Positions 22,307-32,241 of a stretch of DNA of 64,000 nt are shown here, one piece after another. The stretch comes from Macrothele yani (lineage: Eukaryota; Arthropoda; Arachnida; Araneae; Macrothelidae): contig CM076999.1 of assembly GCA_039090855.1 (NCBI GenBank), positions 112,777,072 through 112,841,071 on the forward strand, written 5' to 3'. Below the pieces are notes generated by a model, which searched no databases, was not told where the DNA came from, and worked only from the letters and a program-made list of their open reading frames with translations. Made by a program: the position numbers and the translations under genes. Numbering within the stretch: position 1 is the stretch's first letter; every line of letters starts with the position of its first letter.

Positions 22307-23458
22307 TTACCCAAACTGGATGATTAAAACAGCGTAAGTGATGAGCATTCCAGCTAAAGAGAAAATCAGATTTTTGGTTATTGGAAACATGCCCAAAACA
22401 GTGAGGCCCATGTCGTCTGAAGTTATTAATTTTACTAACACGGAAACCATGTCCGTTTCTTTGCACAATGACGAATAATATCCTTTTATTGACGACAGGT
22501 TCTTCAAAATATTTCGATTCAGCGCATGAACTTTAGAAGCAGACAGTATCAGTACTTGTAAGTATATTAAGTGTAACAACAAGAACCAAACAGTTTTCCA
22601 ACGCAAGTACCACCACATAGCTTTTCTAAACTCATACTGCAACGTGCTGACAATACTGAACACAATAAACGTATGCACAGTAAGAATCAAACACACAATC
22701 ACTGAAGTAGCTGAATTCCATTCTACAACACGATCTTGGAGTTCACTGTAGATCTTTACCACTTCACGGAGATTCATATCTTCTTCTTTTAGCCATTTCT
22801 TCATAATATCCATCATTCGAGAAATTTCCCAGGATACAGTAGATACGAAAATTCCAAAAATGCTGACTACTGTAAAGTAAAAATACGTATCAAGGGAAAC
22901 GAAAATAAAGCAGTACAGGTAATTGACATCACCTTGCACATTATGTAAGTAGCCAAAGGCATGCTCTTTGAACATGCTAGAGATATCCAACTCCAAACAC
23001 CATGATGACATCACAAAGACTAATGCCGTTATGGGAGCTATGAGCCACGTGGATAATGTAATAAAATTGATCATGTGCGCTTTCGAATATGGTTTTGTCA
23101 GACGAAATTTGTGAAGCTTTTCCTCTGAGTTTCGAAGATTTCTCAAGAACACCTTGATGCGCGATCGTTTAAAGAAAGCGGAAATCCACAGGGCAAATGT
23201 CAAAATACCCGAAATAAACTGCAAGAAACCGGCTACAGTCTCCTCATAATTCTTCAGTCTGAGAGAAATTGTAAAAAGCATATATGCCATGATAATAAAA
23301 TGCAGAGAACGCCATACTTTGGTGAAGGATCTTTGTACAAATTTCCTTTTCTCTAACGATTCATGTTGAACATTCAAACCTACATTATCAAGAGACGCAA
23401 TGATCAGCTCCAAGTTGTTATTCGTTATTTCCTCTGAAGTATCGAACGGTTGAGTCAT
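22307..23458 (-). CDS. Gustatory receptor, unit A
   Basis: Insect GR-superfamily seven-transmembrane receptor, 383 residues, intact in one exon. The family forms ligand-gated cation channels in the dendrites of chemosensory neurons; the ligand cannot be told from sequence. Hydrophobic segments fall at about residues 49-67, 75-96, 131-152, 180-208, 248-274, 288-307 and 352-381. The C-terminus carries the diagnostic T374-Y375 ... Q381-F382 followed by Gly and stop. The start chosen is the ATG at 23458 (MTQPFDTSEE). The frame stays open further upstream but has no ATG, and the paralogue has a 2-base length change there, so the upstream part is not conserved as protein. The gene faces the dead mariner tail-to-tail, about 130 bp apart. 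The stop overlaps a donor-like ggtaagc, so a short extra 3' exon cannot be excluded. Confidence 0.92.
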   Translation of the reverse strand: MTQPFDTSEEITNNNLELIIASLDNVGLNVQHESLEKRKFVQRSFTKVWRSLHFIIMAYMLFTISLRLKNYEETVAGFLQFISGILTFALWISAFFKRSRIKVFLRNLRNSEEKLHKFRLTKPYSKAHMINFITLSTWLIAPITALVFVMSSWCLELDISSMFKEHAFGYLHNVQGDVNYLYCFIFVSLDTYFYFTVVSIFGIFVSTVSWEISRMMDIMKKWLKEEDMNLREVVKIYSELQDRVVEWNSATSVIVCLILTVHTFIVFSIVSTLQYEFRKAMWWYLRWKTVWFLLLHLIYLQVLILSASKVHALNRNILKNLSSIKGYYSSLCKETDMVSVLVKLITSDDMGLTVLGMFPITKNLIFSLAGMLITYAVLIIQFG

Positions 23459-24323
23459 ACTTAAATACACCTTAAAATCTGATTCCTTGAAATTTTTTTT
23501 TGATATCAAACAGTATACAAAATTTTTCCGAGAAACGAAATCGTCTTTTAAAACTGTTTTCAATGGTTTTTCTTTCGATTTATCCGAACCTCGCTTCTTT
23601 AACGCAGTCAGTTGACTTTTTGCTACGAAGATTAAAAAGTTTAAAATTTCCAGATGATGAAATATGGAGGAAATGTTTTTTTTAATTGAACTTTATGTTT
23701 ATCGCATTCCGTTGATTTCTGGCTTCTACTGCTTGTAAAGGGAAATAAACACTACATTTTGCCGTAGAAATCGCATTTTATTCTGAATAGAAATACGTTA
23801 TCCGAGAAACGTCCTTCAATAACATGTCTTTAACTTTAATCAGTGAACTAAGAATGGATTAAAAGTCACATATTTACCAAGCTGATGCTTCTCTTTCGCT
23901 TCTGCACTTGTTTGCTTCTAGAAGAAGATGTATATTCTTAGTTGTATTTCTTGTTCTTTAAACCGCTAGGTTCCAAAAGCAATCTTCTTCAACCATTCAA
24001 AGCACAGTAAGAATGGTTTCTCATTGACTGTCAAGGAATAATAAGTAGAAAAAACGTCGTCATGAAATTTCTAAACAACTTGCTTCGCTCTCATAGGCCG
24101 TAAGTCAAAGCCTCTACCGAGTAATACACACACAACAATCGCCTTTAGTATTGATTATTCATTGAAAGAGGATGCATCCGAAGATTACATGTAGAAGAAA
24201 TTGATTCGGTAGTTTCTCTTTGTAGAAGCAAGAGGAGTGGAGAAAATGACTGCTACATTCCCTTAATGAGTTTCCAACGATTTACAATATCGACGAAGAA
24301 AGCTCCAACAATAGTTTGATACA
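23459..24323. other. GR upstream region, unit A
   Basis: This is the likely 5' flank and promoter region of the unit A receptor. It aligns to 33394-34255 with roughly 5 percent difference by hand count over the first 270 bp. I see no convincing TATA box and no coding sequence. Confidence 0.4.
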
Positions 24324-25554
24324 CACTGTAATTGCAAAAGTCACCGGACACCTAGAAGAGAAACACAACATAGCATTTATTAACATAACTTAACACGGTG
24401 TTGGTCCACCTTTGACCTTAATGGATGCACTGAACCTTCGAGACATGCTTCCGATAAGGTTTTGGAAAACAGCGATAGGTACGCGTTTCCATTCAGTACA
24501 TAATGTTGCCGCTAACTGTTGCTTAGTAGTATAGGCTTTGGTTCCAAACTTCTTATGCGACACTCTAATTCATCCCATAGGTGCTCTATGGGATTAAGAT
24601 CAGGCCTCTGTGCCGGCCAGTCCACACACACGATACGGAATTATCGTCAAACCACCCCGTAACCTCGGTGCATAATACCGCAGGTACCAACAAGGCTCGG
24701 TTCCATAGTATTGCCACAGAGGTGGTAAAACATAATTGTCCAGAATATCGAGGTTGACGTGCTGGTTAACAGATTTGTCCACGATAACCAATGGGCCGAG
24801 ACCACACCACGAAAACCACCCCCACACGAGTACACTGCCAGCTCAAAACTTGACCGTAGGAACAGTACACTGTGGTAAATAGTGTTCCTCAGGCTGCCGC
24901 CGTACACACACACACACGGCCATTAGACTGATGCATTGTGTGTCTGAATTCATCTGTCCATAAGACCCGTTTCCATTGATCTGCGATCCACGATAAATGT
25001 TCTTTACACCATGTTAAAGATGAGTAGCATTCCGAGTGGAGATGAAAAGCTTATGAGCAGTCGCACGACCACGGTAACCTATGGAATGAAGAACTCTGCG
25101 AATGGTACTTGCAGTACATATCGAGGTTACAGCATTTTTACTAACCTTTATACTGAGGTCTTGTGTAGTTCTCCGCCGATTAGCTGTAACGACTCTCCTG
25201 AGGCTTCGACGTCCTCTATCACTGATTTTCTTTGGTCTGCCGGCACGTTTTGCTTCTTAAGGCACGCCATGTGTCTTGCACTTATTCAGTACATCCAAAA
25301 CAGTTGACTTGGGTATGTTTAAGCGCCTTTCGGTTTCTCTTGTGGAGAACCCAGTAATATAACACCCAACAATCTTTCCTTTCTCAAAGTCAGTTCTCTC
25401 CCGCCACGACATTTTCACTCAACCTCACAGTGCGATATGATCGCGGTAAAGCTTGTTTTTATACCGTTTGCAGCTGTACCACGCATCTTAACAACGCAGT
25501 GGATTTGTTCTTTTGCTTTTGAAGGGGTGTCCGGTGACTTTTGTCAATATAGTG
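24324..25554 (-). mobile_element. Second Tc1-like element, unit A
   Basis: The ends cactgtaattgcaaaagtca (left) and the complement of gtgtccggtgacttttgtca (right) form TIRs of about 30 bp. A TA follows the right end (25555-25556). The minus-strand transposase is scattered over frames: WRERTDFEKGNIVGCYITGFS near 25400, the KWKTRDV/GKPKK linker, catalytic-region remnants near 24940, the VDKSVNQHVNLDILDNYVLPPLWQYYGTEPCWY block near 24720, and a C-terminal NPIEHLWDE equivalent near 24590. Frameshifts and stops are numerous, and the second Asp block is damaged. Confidence 0.85.
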
Positions 25555-25830
25555 TATGTTTTTTTTTAACGCATCGTTGTTTATCAAGTTCAGAATTTCG
25601 TTGCGTTCATTCGAAAGATAAGCAAGCCTTCCAGAGAAAACGCTAAGAAACAGTTTCCAACACAGAAATGAATGCTATTGAATCACGTAGGCAATTATTT
25701 CCAGTATCTTCTGGAACTTTAGGAAGGACATAAAGACGCCGAACTGAAATGGCTTGGGCCGAGGGTAAATCAAAAAGGCCAACGTTGTCTTATATTAAGG
25801 AAACTAAGAGGCATACAGATAACAATTACC

Positions 25831-26150
25831 TTATTTCTCAGCACATTCTCCTTGTAATTCCACGCACAATTTATATCTGTCAACTAGCTTCTGGATTCCT
25901 GCAGAGAAGAATGGTTTCGGTTGTTCCTGAAGCTACGAATGCACCGCATCCTGTACCTGGACATCACTTTCAAAGGGCGGCCTTACAAAGCGTCTTTCAG
26001 AGGCCCAAAGGTATGAAATTCGCACGGTGCCAGATCGGGGCTGTAAGCAGGATGTGGCAACACCTCAAATTTCAACTCGGTAATTGTTTAAGCTGCCAAT
26101 CCCGTATGTGGGCGAGCGTTGTCGTGCAGCAACAGCACTTTTCTGGATAT
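25831..26150 (-). pseudogene. mariner transposase C-terminal fragment, unit A
   Basis: The minus strand reads LLLHDNARPHTGLAA, a stop, FEVLPHPAYSPDLAPCEFH, then LKDAL, a stop, GRP. It continues with DVQVQDAVHS, a stop, LQEQPKPFFSAGIQKLVDRY and ends GECAEK with TAA at 25831-25833. These are the second catalytic Asp block and the C-terminus of a mariner family different from both other mariners here; at the third position it has Glu in CEFH. The N-terminal two-thirds is missing: the match ends at 26150, 80 bp before the next mariner. Confidence 0.85.
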
Positions 26151-26229
26151 ATTTATTTATAAATATAAATAATAATAAACAATAAATAAATAATAATAAT
26201 AACAATAATCAACTAAACAAAAATAATAA

Positions 26230-27515
26230 GGGTATATATATATACGTTTTGAGGGATTTCCGTTCGGTATCGTACTTATTACTACTCGCATGTATTTTAA
26301 GGTGGCAACACTAAGATATCGCAGTATTAGACGCCAGCAGTCAGAGTCAGTATACGACGTTCAATTTAGGTGCGAAGACGTATTCGTTTTACTCGATGGA
26401 AAATGGCAACTTTCGTCCCGACAAAACAGCATTTGCGGGAAGTGTTAGTGCATTACTTTATTGTAAAGAAAAGCGCTGCCGGAAGCTATCGCTTAATTTC
26501 AGAAATCTATGGTGAACATTTCCCATCCATAAAAACATGTGAGTATTGGTTTAGACAATTCAAAAGGAACGATTTCGATGTCAGTGATAAAGAACGTTTT
26601 GGACCACCCGAAAAAATTGCTGACGCCGAATTGGAAGCTTTACTCGACGAGTATCCGTGCTCGACCGAAAAATAATTAGCAGCAGCATTAAATGTTAGTC
26701 AACCATGCATTTCACAACGTTTAGCTGCCATGGGAACGGTGCAAAAGAAGGGAATTGGGTTCCACATGCTTTGGGGGAAAGAGACCTTGAACGTCGAAAC
26801 ACCATTTGCGAATTGCTGTTTCAAAGGCAAAAAAGAAAGTTTTTTTTTGCATCGTATTATTAATGCCGACGAGAAATTTATATGGTACGAAAACCCTAAA
26901 CGGCAGAAAGCATGGGTGAAGCCAGGTGAACCAGGTCCTTCAACGCCAAAACGCAATATCCATGGTTCAAAGGTAATGCTGTGTATCTGGTGGGACCAGA
27001 AGGGTGTGATCCACTATGAACTGCTGAAACCGCCAGAAACTATTACTGAAGATCGGTATCGAACCCAATTAATGCGTTTAAAACGAGCTCTCACGCAAAA
27101 ACTGCCGGAATGGGAGAATAGACACAACAAAGTCATCTTACAGCATGACAACGCAAGACCACATGTTTCTCGATCTGTGAAAAAATACTCAGAAGGATCC
27201 GACTGGGAAGTTCTACCCCACCCACCATATTCGCCAGATATTGCGCCATCGGATTACCATTTGTTCTGGTCGATGCAGTCAGCTCTTTCTGAAGAACGGT
27301 TTAGTTCTTATGAAGACATCGAAAATTGGCTGGACAACTGGACCTCTTCCTAAAAACCGGAGATCTTCCTTCTGGGCATACGTTCACTGCCTGAAAGATG
27401 GGGTAAAGTTGTAGTTTCAGAGGGAGCATACTTCGATTAATATTAAAATATTGTTTCTGCTCTCCAACAACGTGTTTTTTTCACCTCAAATCCCCCAAAA
27501 CTCATTTATATACCC
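26230..27515 (+). mobile_element. Second mariner element, unit A
   Basis: TIRs read gggtatatatatatacgttt then tgagggattt on the left and aaatcccccaaaactcattt then atataccc on the right. The transposase starts at ATG 26403 (MATFVPTKQHLREVLVHYFI). The HTH is followed by a nonsense TAA at 26673-26675 where unit B has GAA. The same frame resumes with the first Asp in INADEKFIWYENP, second in LQHDNARPHVS and third in IAPSDYHLFW, a 34-residue D-D spacing as expected for mariner. The end of the frame is shifted after LDNWTSS (27353). It is inactive by sequence, but only a few lesions old. Confidence 0.9.
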
Positions 27516-28234
27516 AAAATAATAATAATAATAATTAATAATAATAATAACAGGGACATTATAGCATTATTATTAGGGACATTTCTAGTGGGTCAAACGG
27601 GATGGTTCCTGACCTAATTTCGAACCGGTTTCACTTTCGCATTATTTTGGAAAAGCAAAAAAATAATAAAAAAATATTAATAATAATATTTTTTTCAAAG
27701 AATAATGCGCACTATGGTATTTAGTGCTCGATATTTGAGCACGCAGACTGAAAAGTGATTTGTCATACAATATGAAGTAGGAGTGTCCTGAGAAGAAAAA
27801 GTGTTCTTTCGTTCTGAGCGGCAACAATGAAAACAACATCCACAATTTGGAAACTTTCAACTCATTACGAACTTGTGAAAACTTGTTTTACTCAGAAACA
27901 TATTCAGAACCATGATGTTACCAAGAAAACAGCAAAAACTGAAATTAAACATACAACAAGTTGCTTAATTCAAAAATTTTGACTACAGCGCCATTAAATT
28001 TAGGTAGCACAGATTTAACATCACTGCGGAGGGACTTTTTGACTCTCGCAAATATGTGTGAAATGATGTGTAAGACAGGTAGGTTATATCTTGCAAATGA
28101 AGGACGACAGTATGAATACTTCCTGTAAGTCAGTGAGCAAATTATATGTTCCTGTAATACATTTCTTTGATCTCCGTATGACCTAAGATACCCACTGAGG
28201 AGATAATTTTTCAACGCTTTGTATATAAAATATA
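27516..28234. other. Tail of unit A, no gene recognised
   Basis: AT-rich sequence with an (aat)n run at 27521-27550. It includes the empty target site atttgagcacg (27733-27743) that in unit B is occupied by the RTE element. A minus-strand open frame of about 90 codons (27945-28214) is repeated in unit B with few changes (41397-41666), but has no recognisable domain. Confidence 0.5.
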
Positions 28235-29418
28235 CACGGTCGAGTCATATTATTGTGACCATCAGCTAATATCCAGAGTAACCGACATGTGCAGCGCGGA
28301 CAGCAGCTAGTCGGGCTGGGAGTGACTCAATAAGGTGCTGGAAGGTGTTCACAGGTATGTGGAGCCATGCTGACTGCATTGCATCTGACAGCTGCTGGAG
28401 GGTGCGTGGTGGAGGATCCATAGAGCAAACGAAATGATCGAGGTGGTCCCACAGATGCTCAATTGGGTTTAAGTCTGGGGAATTAGGGGGCCAGGGAAGT
28501 ACTTTGAAGTATTCCTCATGCTCTTCCAACCACTCTCGGACATTTCTAGCTGTGTGAGACGTCGCATTGTCGTGCTGGAATATCCCATCCGCCCCAAGGA
28601 AGACAATCAGCATGTATGGGTGTACCTGGTTTGCAAGGATAGATTTAGAAGGAATTTGGTCGGTAGTGCCTTCCACAGGTATGAATGGACGCAGATAATG
28701 CCACGAAAACATTCTCCTGACCATAACACTGCCCCCACCAGCTTGTGTTCTACCAGCAATGGTTGAAGAGTGCTTGTTCTCCGATGTTTCTCGCCTTATA
28801 CGCCAACGTCCATCCGTTCGATGAATTAGAAAGCGTGACTCATCGGAGAAGGCAATCCTTTGACAATCAGCGAAGGTCCATATCCGATCCTGCCTAGCAA
28901 ATGTAAGCCTTTTTTGCCGCTGCACGTTGGCTAGCGTAGGTGCAGTGACCATCCGCCTGCATCGGAACCCCATATGCAGCAGGGTTCGCTGAACAGTCGT
29001 TTTAGACACACTTCCGGTAGATTTTTTTGGCCAGTGAGTTGCTCCACTTTAGCGCGTCGATCGGCTCTCACTCACCGTCGAAGCCGACGCCCACCTCTCA
29101 CATCAATGGCAAGTGGTTTTCCGCAGTTTCCACGTCGCTTATTCACAATGGTGGCATTTCTCCAATCACGATACACTTTAACCACAGCAGCACGCGAACA
29201 CTTCACAACCCTTGCCCCGAAAGCCGATAATCATCCCTTTTGCAAATCTGGTAAATCGCTCCTTCTATCCATGACAGCAACGAGTGATATGATTTCAGAA
29301 TCACTACAGCAACCTTATATACCCTCCAACCCATCTCACGACACGTGCCTTCTTTCATTGGCTGAGCGCTGTTGACGTCAAAAGTAGGAGGTGGCCACAA
29401 TAATGTGACTCGACTGTG
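28235..29418 (-). mobile_element. Tc1-like element, copy 2 (between units; mosaic)
   Basis: A complete element flanked by TA on both sides (28233-28234, 29419-29420). The minus-strand frame 29009-28266 encodes the catalytic domain: IAFSDESRFLIHRTDGRWRI, GGGSVMVRRMFSWHYLRPFI, FQHDNATSHTARNVREWLEE and NSPDLNPIEHLWDH, ending in AAHVGYSGY. Thirty-six residues separate the second Asp and the Glu (DD36E type). The HTH part has an internal deletion of about 30 bp and a stop, so no full protein is made. Its left part matches copy 3 and its right part matches copy 1. Confidence 0.93.
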
Positions 29419-30232
29419 TATATGCTACGTAGGTTGATTAATTGCGCCCGCTCTACAATCACGTGTTCAACGGTCTGAATTCACTTCAAATAGGAGTAGT
29501 CATAATTCAGTGATCACTTGGGGTTTATTATATACTATGAGACAACTAAGCCCTTAATAACATTAAATGCCACGGAAGTCCGATTTCAAGGTCACACAAT
29601 ATTTATTGGCCTTTGGTAGGTATTCAAGTCAGAACAACATCACATAACAGAACTCACTTGTAGTACTCTAGCTCTTCGACATCGAATACCGCAGATACCG
29701 GTAATCCAAGAATACATTTCAAGCATTACTGATTCGACAACAGTTTGTGACCTAGGTATCAACGAAGCATTACATCAAAGTAAGTGGTTCAATCAAACTC
29801 GAATAATTTCTCACACGACAAACCTTTCCAAGCTTCTCTCTGATACAATCGTAAATATCATTCTTATCAGTCTCAATCACATACGTCATTTACCTTTGAT
29901 CTAACGTCAGGTTGCCAAAATAACTTTCCGCAAGGGAAAATATGTAGCGTTAACATTAGAAACTGCTTAAAGAGAAAGAACGAAAATTTAAATAAGATAG
30001 CCAGAACCAAAAACGAACTTTAAATTAGAGTATATTCTACAATATCAGGAAGAAACGCTCTATGTTTACCACTTCATTAAACAAGTAAGATGACACCGAA
30101 TCTTCGGTATTAATGAACATGTCTTCTGAATCCCGACCAGCTAGAACCGGTTTGATCCAGATCCAACACGTACAGCGTATGTGCGTAGTTCCTGATTACA
30201 GGCATCCCAGGCTCTCCATCGCGAGGACAACG

Positions 30233-32112
30233 ATGTCGAATTTTGAAGAGCGTTCAAGTGTAGAATTTTGTGTTCTGCTCGGAAAATCTTTCGCTGAGAC
30301 TTTTCAAATGATTAAGTCAGCGTACGGTGAAAGTGCAGTGAGTCGAACTAGAGTTTATGAGTGGCATCGACGATTCAGAAACGTGCGACAGAGTATCGAG
30401 GATGATGAGAGGTCAGGACGATCTTCAACATCCACAACGGATGAACAAATCGCTATTGTCAAAGAAATAATGAAAAATGACGTCGAAAAACTGTTGCAGC
30501 GATTGCAGAAGTTGTCGGCATCTCAGTTGGAAGTTGCCATGCCATTTCAACAGAGAAACTGAGCATGCATCACGTGTGCCAACAAATTGTTCCCAAAAAC
30601 CTGACACAAGAAAAAATGGATGAGCGCATGCAAGTTTGTGGGGATAACATCGATGAAGTTGATTCAGATCCCGATTTTTTGGATCGATTGATCACTGGCG
30701 ATGAGACTTGGTACTTTTTGTACGATCCCCAATCCAACCGACAGTCAAAAGTGTGTAAATCACCGTCGTCACCACGGCCAAAAAAGTTCAAGGCTGCCCG
30801 CTCCAAAGGAAAGGACTTTTTAACAGTTTTCTTCGATTGCAAGGGGGTCGTACAAAAGGAATTCTTTCAACATGGTCGTACAGTCACTAAAGAAGAGTAC
30901 GTCAACGTCCTGAAACGTCTTCGAGAATCAGCGAGACGCAAGCGACCCGATCTTTGGAAGACCAACTCGTGGGTGCTCCATCACGATAATGTTCCGGCTC
31001 ACAGATCCTTCCTGGTGTCCAATTACCTGTCCAAATATCATATTCCCGTTCTTTCACCACCATCTATTTCCCCTTACCTCGCCCCGTGTGACTTTTTCTT
31101 TTTCCCCGGATGAAGAATTTGCTTAAGGGTTCCGAAGAAGTGCAAAGATCTCCGAAGAAGCTTCTCAAGTTCCGAGAAAGTGCAACGAGCTCTGAAAAGG
31201 CTTCTCAAGTTCCGAGGAAGTGCAACGAGCTCCGAAGAAGCTTTTGAAGTTCCCAGGAAGTGCAACGAGCGCCGAAGAAGCTTCTCAAGTTCCGAGGAAG
31301 TGCAACGAGCTCCGAAGAAGTGCAACGAGCTCCGAAGAAGTGCAACGAGCTCCGAAGAAGTGCAACGAGCTCTGAAGAAGCTTTTCAAGTTCCGAGGAAG
31401 TGCAACGAGCTCCGAAGAAGCTTCTCAAGTTCCGAGGAAGTGCAACTAACTCCGAAGAAGCTTTTCAAGTCCGAGGAAGCGCAACGAGCTCTGAAAAAGC
31501 TTCTCAAGTTCCGAGGAAGTGCAACGAGCTCCGAAGAAGCTTTTCAAGTTCCGAAGAAGTGCAACGAGCTCCGAAGAAGCTTCTCAAGTTCCGAGGAAGT
31601 GCAACGAGCTCCGAAGAAGCTTCTCGAGTTCCGAGGAAGTGCAACTAGCTCCGATGAAGCTTCTCAAGTTCCGAGGAAGTGCAGTGAGCTCTGAAAAAGC
31701 TTCTCAAGTTCCGAGGAAGTGCAGCGAGCTCCGAAGAAGTGCAGCGAGCTCCGAAGAAGTGCAACGAGCTCCGAAGAAGCTTCTCAAGGTCCGAGGAAGT
31801 GCAAAGATCTCTGAAGAAGTGCAACGAGCTGCGAAAAAGTGCAACGAGCTCCGAAAAGTGCAAAGATCTCTGAAGAAGTGCAACGAGCTGCGAAAAAGTG
31901 CAACGAGCTCCGAAAAAGTGCAACGAGCTCCAACGAGCTCCGAAGAAGCTTCTCAAGTTCCGATGAAGTGCAACGAGCTCCGAAGAAGTGCGACAAAGGC
32001 ACTGGAGGATGTGGCAAAAGAAGGCTTGCAATCTGCATTGAAATCTTTGTATGAGCGCTGGCAAAAATGCCTAGTAGCACATGGTATCTACTTCGAAGGA
32101 AACACCGCATAA
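30233..32112 (+). pseudogene. mariner transposase with internal minisatellite, unit B
   Basis: Paralogue of 19785-22177. The N-terminal half is open from ATG 30233 (MSNFEERSSVEFCVLLGKS) to 30562; the single-base deletion near 19890 of unit A is absent. The frameshift before TVAAIAEVVG (near 30485) and the one at the FFFFP/MKNLLKG junction (near 31105) are shared with unit A. Catalytic residues appear in TGDETWYFLYDP, HHDNVPAHRSF and PCDFF. After the 0.87-kb minisatellite the frame ends in TKALEDVAKEGLQSALKSL and IYFEGNTA, stop 32112. Confidence 0.9.
31125..31990 (+). repeat. 20-bp minisatellite inside mariner, unit B
   Basis: The same two alternating 20-mers as in unit A, about 43 units. Some variants are seen only here (for example gatctctgaagaagtgcaac near 31805 and 31866, part of a duplicated 60-bp block). 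Copy number and order differ from unit A, so the array expanded or contracted after the segmental duplication. Confidence 0.94.
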
Positions 32113-32241
32113 ACAGGTATTAAATGTACACATTCTTTTTTAATATAAAAAGTTCCGGAACTTTTTGAACGTAGTAATAAATTATGCGTGATTTTGAGCG
32201 AAAATGCATAAAAGTCAATACTTTAAGTTTTAGAGTTCTGC

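Larger units (their letters stand above)
18980..28234. repeat. Segmental duplication, unit A
   Basis: From ctcgtaggttgattaatt (18980) to the next Tc1 this unit aligns end to end with 29425-41686 once the RTE insertion there is removed. Order in both: unassigned 0.8 kb, mariner with minisatellite, GR gene (minus), 0.85 kb upstream region, Tc1-like element, mariner fragment (minus), second mariner (plus), 0.7 kb tail. By eye most of the unit is 95-97 percent identical to unit B. The 18980-19784 part holds no gene I recognise. Confidence 0.93.

Noticed and set aside
23459..23563. N-terminal extension of the unit A receptor to 418 codons
   Set aside because: The extension has no ATG (it would need TTG) and its frame is broken by a 2-base difference in unit B, whereas both copies are the same length from the shared ATG.
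25749..26162. Plus-strand open frame of 137 codons (and 138 codons at 35876-36292)
   Set aside because: The opposite strand carries clear mariner catalytic and C-terminal motifs, so the plus-strand frame is incidental.
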